A stretch of DNA of 64,000 nt from positions 2,778,144 through 2,842,143 of the forward strand of contig LNGK01000002.1 in the NCBI GenBank assembly GCA_001510575.1, in the 5' to 3' direction. Made by a program: the position numbers and the translations under genes. This document shows positions 57,601 through 64,000 of this stretch, in pieces. This DNA is from Knoxdaviesia capensis (Eukaryota > Ascomycota > Sordariomycetes > Microascales > Gondwanamycetaceae). Position 1 is the first letter of the stretch; every line of letters begins with the position of its first letter. The notes below the pieces were generated by a model, which saw nothing but the letters and a program-made list of their open reading frames with translations, was not told where the DNA came from and searched no databases.

Positions 57601-59203
57601 GGCCGAAACACAGCCGGCTGTCCAGGAAGGGCCGTTGCTCTGGAACTACTACCCGGCGACCATGCAATGGGGAATTGCCGAAGCCTGCCAGCACCACCTC
57701 GCAGTAGGATATTCCCCACGAAGTTTTCGGGGTAACGACGAAGATATCCCCCTGGACCGGCGCAAATCGGGAGGCCTTCGCGTGTACAATGCTCTAACTG
57801 GGAAAGACATATCGCTGGGGCACCCCTTCATGCAGGATGTATTCGAAGTGGCGTGGCACCCGACGCAGGCGCTGTTTGTTGTGGCCATGTCCCCAACCCA
57901 AAAGTCGGAGATGAACATCCGGGTCAAGAGCGATAGAGTGCAGACGCATGTTCGCGTGTTCAAGCTGGGAACGCAGGAGAAGGGCAGCGGCGACGGGCTG
58001 CTGCAGGCGGGGGACGGCGGCAGCACGTCGGGAGACGCGTCCGCGTGCTACCAGGCGATCCACATTCTCGACTGCTACTCGGCCGACATCAACGAAATCA
58101 CCATCAAGCCGAATGGGCCCGACTCGGCATATGTAACGGCTGCGGGCACGAACGGGCGTGTGTACGTATGGGACACGGGCATCAGTGAAGAGCCGATGCA
58201 CATCCTCGAACACGGCGACTCGATCGAAGAGCTCAGCGGCACCGATGTCGAGCAGACCGATACCGGGGTCAAATTCACGGCCTGGGGCACTTCGCCCAAC
58301 CGGCTGTACACGGGCAGCTCGGACGGCGTGGTCAAGGTGTGGGACGTGCGGCGGCCGCAGCACCAGACGCTGGTGCGAGATCTGCTGGAGACTGCCGGCG
58401 CCATCATGACGGGTGCGTTCTCGGCTGACCAGTCGCGGCTGATCATCGGCGACTCGACCGGCCGCATCTATCTGCTGTCTGTCGACGGCGACGACTATGA
58501 CGACGGCGATGACGACGATGACTTTAGCTGCCGGCCTCCCGCGGCGGTAAACTTCGCGTCGGTCACCATGCCGGACGGCAGCACGCGGACCATTCGGCGG
58601 CCGCAGCACTTTGTGCCGCACCCCGAGCCGCCGGTGCCCACTCCCGAGGAGCTGGGGATCCCTGTCGGTGACATGGACCCCGACGCGATGGACGTTGACG
58701 ACGCTGATGCGCCCGAGACACTGTGGGCGCCGACCACAGCAGCTCAGCAGGCGGCGGAGTTTGTGCGGCGGGGCCAGATCGTGGTGCACCGCGATCCGAC
58801 CATCGGTGCAGTGCAGGGCCCCGCGTACGCGTCCCTGGGACTGTACCGCGCCGAAGCACACACCGACCCCTCGGCCCCGGCCACGTCGACGCTCCTCCCA
58901 CGGTTCAGCCGACCCCTTCTGGAGCGGGCCTCGCAGCGCGTTAGCACCGTGTTCGATCCGTTCAAGACGGCAATCCTCGCCAGCCGCGCCCGTGCTGCTG
59001 CTTGCCCCGCCACGGATGAATCGAGCGGCACGCACGCCCTGCACCGGGCCAACTGCGCGCAGGACCTGAAAGTCGATGATCTGGAGCCGGAGACGCGGGC
59101 GGCGCTAGTGCAGGATGGCGTCGATCTGCGGGATATCGAGGAAGGACTGTCCGGGCTCGGCCGGGACTTCGACGAGGTCGATGACGTGCCGGACTCCCTA
59201 TGA
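54669..59203 (+). CDS. WD40-repeat protein, candidate Raf1/DIM-9-type heterochromatin factor
   Basis: Two exons (54669-55550 and 55679-59203) give 1,468 residues; the acceptor could also be three bases further on. The N-terminus carries SSVIIDLTEDDDDDDE (about 10-25), a textbook SUMO-interacting motif: a hydrophobic core followed by acidic residues. About 500 disordered Pro/Ser residues follow. A conserved block from about 530 (AEEINAVLTEIRAYVVMKNP, then LREISKALGRMPD) precedes WD40 repeats, with clear units at LAFTSSFDHTVKVW, DSVRIYTVD, EVAWHPTQALFVVAMSP, AYVTAAGTNGRVYVWDTG, LYTGSSDGVVKVWDVRRP and RLIIGDSTGRIYLLSVDG. Disordered N-terminus plus a C-terminal propeller recalls S. pombe Raf1 and Neurospora DIM-9, partners of the Clr4/DIM-5 H3K9 methyltransferase on a Cul4-type ligase. 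That orthology is an inference from layout. An acidic DDYDDGDDDDD tract follows the propeller. Confidence 0.75.
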
Positions 59204-59417
59204 ACGGTGACCTTCCCCCCCTTCGTAGGGCTTCCGTTAGCTCGGGGCTCGGATGTTGAGCTATCGTTGAGTGTCGTCTCTCTTCCCCGGTACTCACCGT
59301 TCCGGTTGGTGGTCGTCGTTCTTCGGAGGTGTGGGGGTGTCTCGTCTTGAATTTCTTTGCCGCAGGGATGAAGTATTTCTTTCCTTTCTTGTTCCTTTCA
59401 GAGAGCGTGCTTTTGTG

Positions 59418-59473
<56 letters not shown>

Positions 59474-61008
59474 TTGCTGTTTTTGTTTGAACTCAGGCGT
59501 GCTATCTATTAGGGCACACACATCGATCTCAGATCGTTGTTTTTATCAAGATAATGGCAGGTCAAATACCAGGTGTTTAGGACTTAAGTGCCCTATGGAA
59601 ACGGTGTTAGTGTTGATGTTAAGATTTACGGCCTTCATGTTCTTGTTTCTGCTCTTTTTTTCAGATATGGAAAATAGATAGGTACTTAGGTATTTTTCTT
59701 CCACTACTTCTATCTGTAGTGATTCACGTTAATGCATGCTGATATAGAATAGCTATGAGTAATATGTGTGGATGTGTGGATGGCAGTTGTTCCAAGATTA
59801 TGCAGTGTTCTACCGAGTTCGTGGTTCCTGCTCGGGGCGGGCCGTCCCAGACGACGAAATAGGAAGGACACAGCCGGCAAATTAAAGCGCACCCGGCAGG
59901 CACGACTCTTGCACGAGAATCCAAACCAAACGACAGCGGATTCCAATCTCGAACCGTGATATTCGGCGATACTTCACGGATTACGGGTCGGTTTCATTTT
60001 GAGTGGTGGCAGCAGTGGTAGGAGATTCTCATATTTGGCGGTATCAAAACTATCAGAGTTATGGTAGGTCTCACAGACAAAATACATACATCTCAGAAAA
60101 CGGAAAACAGCCATAGGAAAGAAATATTCTGCATTCAGGACAAAACGCATGAATGTGACAACACATACACCAACAGGACGATGATCCCTTTTTTCTGCTT
60201 CCCGGACGTAGCAAGTCCCGGATACCAAATAACTACAAGAAAAGCACACAAAAAACAACGGAAATACGAAAGCCGGCTGCCGAAGGGGGTAGCGAAGATA
60301 AAAACACAAGGTCCGTCCCGACACGTTAAACGAATAAGCAGCAGATCCCCAAGAAATCCCGCCCCATCCCCAGTTACAGGACTGATGGTACATATAACTA
60401 TCATGAAGACGTAAGATAAGGGAGGGAAAAAGAAAAAAGCAAAGGTCCACGAAAAAAAAAACCTTCCGAAGAAGAGCAAGACGGGGGAAAGGCGGAAGGA
60501 AAAACTAATGGAAACTCAAATTAAAAGCAAACAGAATCTGGTGAGCTAATCAGAGAAGACGCTGCTGAAAAAGCAGATGGAATGAATGCTAGGTATCTAA
60601 CTGAGACCGAAAAAGAAGCAGAAAAGAAAACAACCCAATTCTCCGAAATAATGCAGTGCTGACGTGTTGAAAGCAAGGTGTGGTTGAGTGTGTGCGTGGC
60701 CTTTGACGGTGCAAAGACGACAGAGCCCGAACGAGGAAAAAGGAGAGGAGAGTTGCGGTCAACCTTTTTTGTATTCCATTCGGCCCACCAGTTGTTAGGG
60801 AGGCTTGTGGAAACGGTCCAAGATGGGCACTGTGGCCAAAAAGGAGGTGAGAGAGGTATGGAGGGATTTGACGTGTTTAAGCGTGAGAGAGAACGTTCGG
60901 GTGTGTCGAGGGTGAAGCGAGTCCAGGTGAGACGTCAGGTCCTATCGGTTACGTGGGCTTGCCAGGGCCGAATCCGCCACGGCGCCAGACACGATTACGA
61001 TGGGTGTC
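59204..61008. other. Convergent 3' spacer
   Basis: This lies between the stop codons of the WD40 gene and the Seb1-like gene. It holds a long GT microsatellite (59424-59471), A-rich stretches around 60420-60640, and no open frame with a recognisable domain. Confidence 0.5.
59424..59471. repeat. (GT)n microsatellite
   Basis: About 24 uninterrupted TG units, 220 bp after the WD40 stop codon, likely within its 3' untranslated region. It is the longest dinucleotide run in the window. Confidence 0.93.
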
Positions 61009-64000
61009 CTAGTAGTTCATCGTATGGGGGTAGGAAGCCGTGCTCTGAGCCGCCGCGTTATCATGTCGGGAGCCGTGAGACCGACCGCCGCGACGGCCGC
61101 GGCCGCGCGGCGCATGGTCAGGCGGGGCGTGGCCGCCGTGGCCGCCGTGGTCGCCGTGGTCGCGATCACGAGGATCCCGGTCGCGGGGGTCGCGCTCGCG
61201 CTCGCGCTCACGCTCCCGGTCGTGGTGGTCGCCGGAGCCGTAGCCCATGTTGCTGGGACCCAGCGGGATGTTGCCGCTGCCGGGGAACTCGCCGCGCGAC
61301 GACTTGGGACCGTTAAGCCCGCCCTTGTCGGTCTGGATGCGGCGGCTGATGGCCTTCGACGACACGCCCGCGCCGATCTCGATATCCGGCTCCTCAACCA
61401 CCATGCCGGTGACAATCTCCTTGTCGCCGCAGCCGCCGTACTGCGCCGTATGCATCCACTTCACATCCGCGTCAGTCAGCGATCTGATCGGGATGATGCT
61501 AACACCTGTGTTGTAGTCGCTGCACTCGCGCGGGCCGAAGCCAACGCCCCAACGTGTCTAGAAGGATGAAAACAAGGTTAGCATTTGCTGCCAAAATGGG
61601 CACTTAATAGCCCAGATATAGAGATCAGAGATCGAAAACTCACCCGAAGGCCATAGTGGCCGTTATTGGGAGACTTCATGCCCTCCATCGCCACCTGGGC
61701 CTGGTCACGATACAGCATCTTGACGAATGCATGGCGCTTCTCCTTGTTGACAATGCAAGACTGGACGATTCCGAATTGCTCGAAGATCTGCATGAGCTCA
61801 GTCTCAGAGACGCTGTTCACGTGCTGTTAGTAACAACCCACTGGTTTGACCCCTAATGGGATAGAACGTGCGAGGCGGGAGCGAGATTAACTTACTTGAC
61901 TCCTCCAATAAAGAGAGTACGGCTCAGAACTGTTTGTGGGGAAAACATCAGTTAGTTGAAGTTCCCAAAAAAAAATAAGAGGCAAAAGAGAGAAGAAAAG
62001 AAAAAGAAAAAAAAAAGAAAAAAAAAGGAAAAAAAGAAAGCAAAAAGAAAGCAAAAAGTACGTACCCTTGATGCAGCCATCGCGCAGAGAGTTGTCGTGG
62101 CCAATCCACCGGGGACGGGGAGCAGAGTCCCGCTGAGCCCGGCCATGGCCAGGGCTGCGGTCCCGGTACTCGTTCCGGCGCTCATCGCGATCATGAGCAC
62201 CCGAGGTACGATCGTAATCACCCCATCCAACCGGAGACCGAGACCGATCCCGGTTGTACCGGGGAGGCGATCTCATAGAATCACGGCCGCGGTATGACGA
62301 GTCGGGGTTGGCGGGGCCCGAAGGCGGCTTGGGGTGGTGGTCCGCCATGGGAGCCTGCTGCTGCTGTTGCGGCTGCTGCTGCTGGGGCACCAGGCCGGCC
62401 AGAAGCTGTGCCAGGTTATTCTGCATCTGGAATCCGTAGGCCGGGTTGGCGGCCGGGAAGCCAGGGATGGCTGGGGCCACCGGGGCCGGCGCCGGAGGAG
62501 CCTGGGGCTGGTTCAGGGCGCCGCTAGCAGCCAGGGTCTGCAGAATAGCCATCAGGTTCTGGTTCATACCCGGGTTCTGTAGAGCAGCCAGCGCGGCCAA
62601 GTTAGGCATTCCACCCGCAGCTAAGCCAGGGCTCTGAACACCGGGAATCGGCTGGGCAGGGGCGGGCTGCTGGGCAACAGGCAATTGCTGAGGATACTGG
62701 AGTCCTCCATACGAGTACGCCGCCTGCGGAGCGGTCGGGGTAGCGGCCATGGCTGCCGGGGCAACGGGGGCCTGGGGGGGAGGGGCAGGAGCCTGGGCCG
62801 GCGCCGGGGTCGGGGTGACAGAAGCGGCCGAGCCGGCCTGGGCAATCTCTGCGAGACGCTTCAGAATGGAAACGCTATCGTTGACAGCGGGAGCCGAAGG
62901 TGGAGGAGGAGGAGGAGGGGCAGCGAAAGCGCCGTACGCAGCAGCTGGAGCCTGGCCACCACCGGGGATGCCATTAACGAGGGTGGGAGGCGGGGTACCA
63001 TTGGGCGTGGTCGAGCCGTCTACACGGAGGGTGAAGGGGGCTTACGGTTAGTTATGTCATACACTCCTCTACTAGATATACAACTACTAGGATCGCCGAT
63101 GGAGTGGCCTGTTGGACCATGTCCCAACAATCTAAATATATATAAAAATAAAATAAACTTACTGGCGACGGGGACGTGGGCGGTGTCGATAGTCTGGCGG
63201 AAGAAAGACAGCATATCGGCGGGGAGAGCGCCGGATCTCTCCCAAATGGTAATCAGACGACGAATTTTCTCCTGCATCACAAAATCAGTCTTGTTAGCCA
63301 AATAGTTTCAATATGTGTTGAATGAATACATGCTCTTACCGTCTGGTCAGTGGGGCTGTTCCGGATGGTTTCGGCAACCAGCGGCCCGATGACTCCACGA
63401 ATCCGTGCAACACCGGCAGCAAAGGTTCCATGCTCATCGGGAGACTTCGCCTCCAGCTGGTTGATGGCCTTAGCACGGTCAATCCAACGGCGGAGGACGG
63501 AGTCGAAGATGTAGATTCCGCCGAGCTTGTGGCTCGGAGGCGATTTCTTGAAGTGGCGGACGAGGGCACCGACGATAACAGACTCTTGCTGTTTGTGGGA
63601 GAATAAATACACTGGCACCCCCAATCAACCTGCTTTGGGGTCGTTGTACAAATACAAAAAACCCAAAGGCAGGGTTGATCAGAGATGTTCGGTTGGTTTC
63701 TGAGTTAGCTACCATGCTGCAGTTACGACTTGAGGGTGAGCGAGTCCACCAAAAGATGAGGCAGGAATACAAAAACATCTCAAAAGTTGTTCAGACTTTA
63801 CACAAAAACCAGCATTCCAAAGAATACAGTTGATGAATTGTAGTCGGCGCGAACCCCTGGGAGTGGGAGGGAATGGTGAAGTGATGCATACCTCAATATT
63901 ATTTTCGCTGATATCGGTGATGTTCTCGACTTGGGCTCTCTGGCTGCCAGGAGGTCTGGAGGCCAGCAGAATCCCAAAGTTCCGTTCGAGATCAGACGTT
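61009..64000 (-). CDS. seb1: Seb1/Nrd1-type CTD-interacting RNA-binding protein (5' end missing)
   Basis: Seven exons are seen (>64000-63892, 63588-63340, 63271-63163, 63019-62066, 61929-61896, 61812-61644, 61557-61009), giving 723 in-window residues. The first three form a CID, the domain that binds the phosphorylated RNA polymerase II tail: NITDISENNIE, then FKKSPPSHKLGGIYIFDSVL and RRLITIWERSG. A low-complexity part follows, rich in Pro, Ala and Gln with an Arg/Asp/Ser segment (YNRDRSRSPVGW). The RRM includes VLSRTLFIGGV (RNP2), EKRHAFVKML (RNP1) and the family-specific TRWGVGFGPRECSDY. The tail has RE/RD repeats and RGRGRRGG. Such proteins couple transcription termination and 3'-end processing to nascent RNA. 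RNP2 sits on a 34-base micro-exon. The N-terminal few dozen residues lie beyond the window. Confidence 0.9.

Noticed and set aside
57794..59044. 416-codon minus-strand frame opposite the WD40 gene
   Set aside because: The + strand carries clear WD repeats; the minus frame is Arg/Gly/Val-rich with no family likeness.

Overview
The window is a chromosome segment from a filamentous ascomycete (Pezizomycotina). The reasons are short introns (about 60-430 bp) with GT/AG ends and CTAAC-type branch sites, a Zn2Cys6 regulator, a fungal rhodopsin-type membrane domain, an Osh3-type lipid-transfer protein, and teloboxes (TTAGGG-type motifs) between genes. Coding DNA is GC-rich. Genes stand alone, not in operons, and are separated by long spacers, some of them 3-7 kb. 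I cannot name the genus from sequence alone. All exon models were built by eye from splice motifs and reading-frame continuity.

Left part (1-25 kb): the 5' end of a single-pass membrane protein with two PPxY motifs (-); an FG nucleoporin with a C-terminal Ran-binding domain, NUP2-like (-); an Osh3-type oxysterol-binding-related protein (+); a small basic UPF0390 protein (+); a group II PLP-dependent decarboxylase (+); the spliceosome-associated protein Cwf18 (-), divergent from a mitochondrial PPR protein (+); and a membrane protein with a SAP/HeH-like N-terminus (-).

Middle part (26-42 kb): a cytochrome P450 (-), divergent from a class 1A dihydroorotate dehydrogenase (+); then a very long membrane protein joining a fungal rhodopsin-type domain to an MFS transporter (-). 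A 7.2 kb gene-poor stretch follows. It holds microsatellites, a 248-bp run of Ns and an unidentified GC-rich block.

Right part (42-64 kb): a six-exon Zn2Cys6 transcription factor (-) with a 5 kb upstream region; a long-chain acyl-CoA synthetase ending in SKL, so probably peroxisomal (+); an AT/TA-rich relic that looks mutated by RIP; a WD40 protein that may be a Raf1/DIM-9-type heterochromatin factor (+); and a Seb1/Nrd1-type RNA polymerase II CTD-interacting, RNA-binding protein running off the right edge (-).

Most of the genes are housekeeping functions: nuclear transport, splicing and termination, chromatin, mitochondrial expression, and lipid transfer or oxidation. I see no secondary-metabolite cluster, CRISPR array, intact transposon, rRNA or tRNA. 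The most unusual items are the rhodopsin-MFS fusion, the class 1A DHODH, the intron whose retention would remove the peroxisomal signal of the acyl-CoA synthetase, and the recurring telobox motifs.
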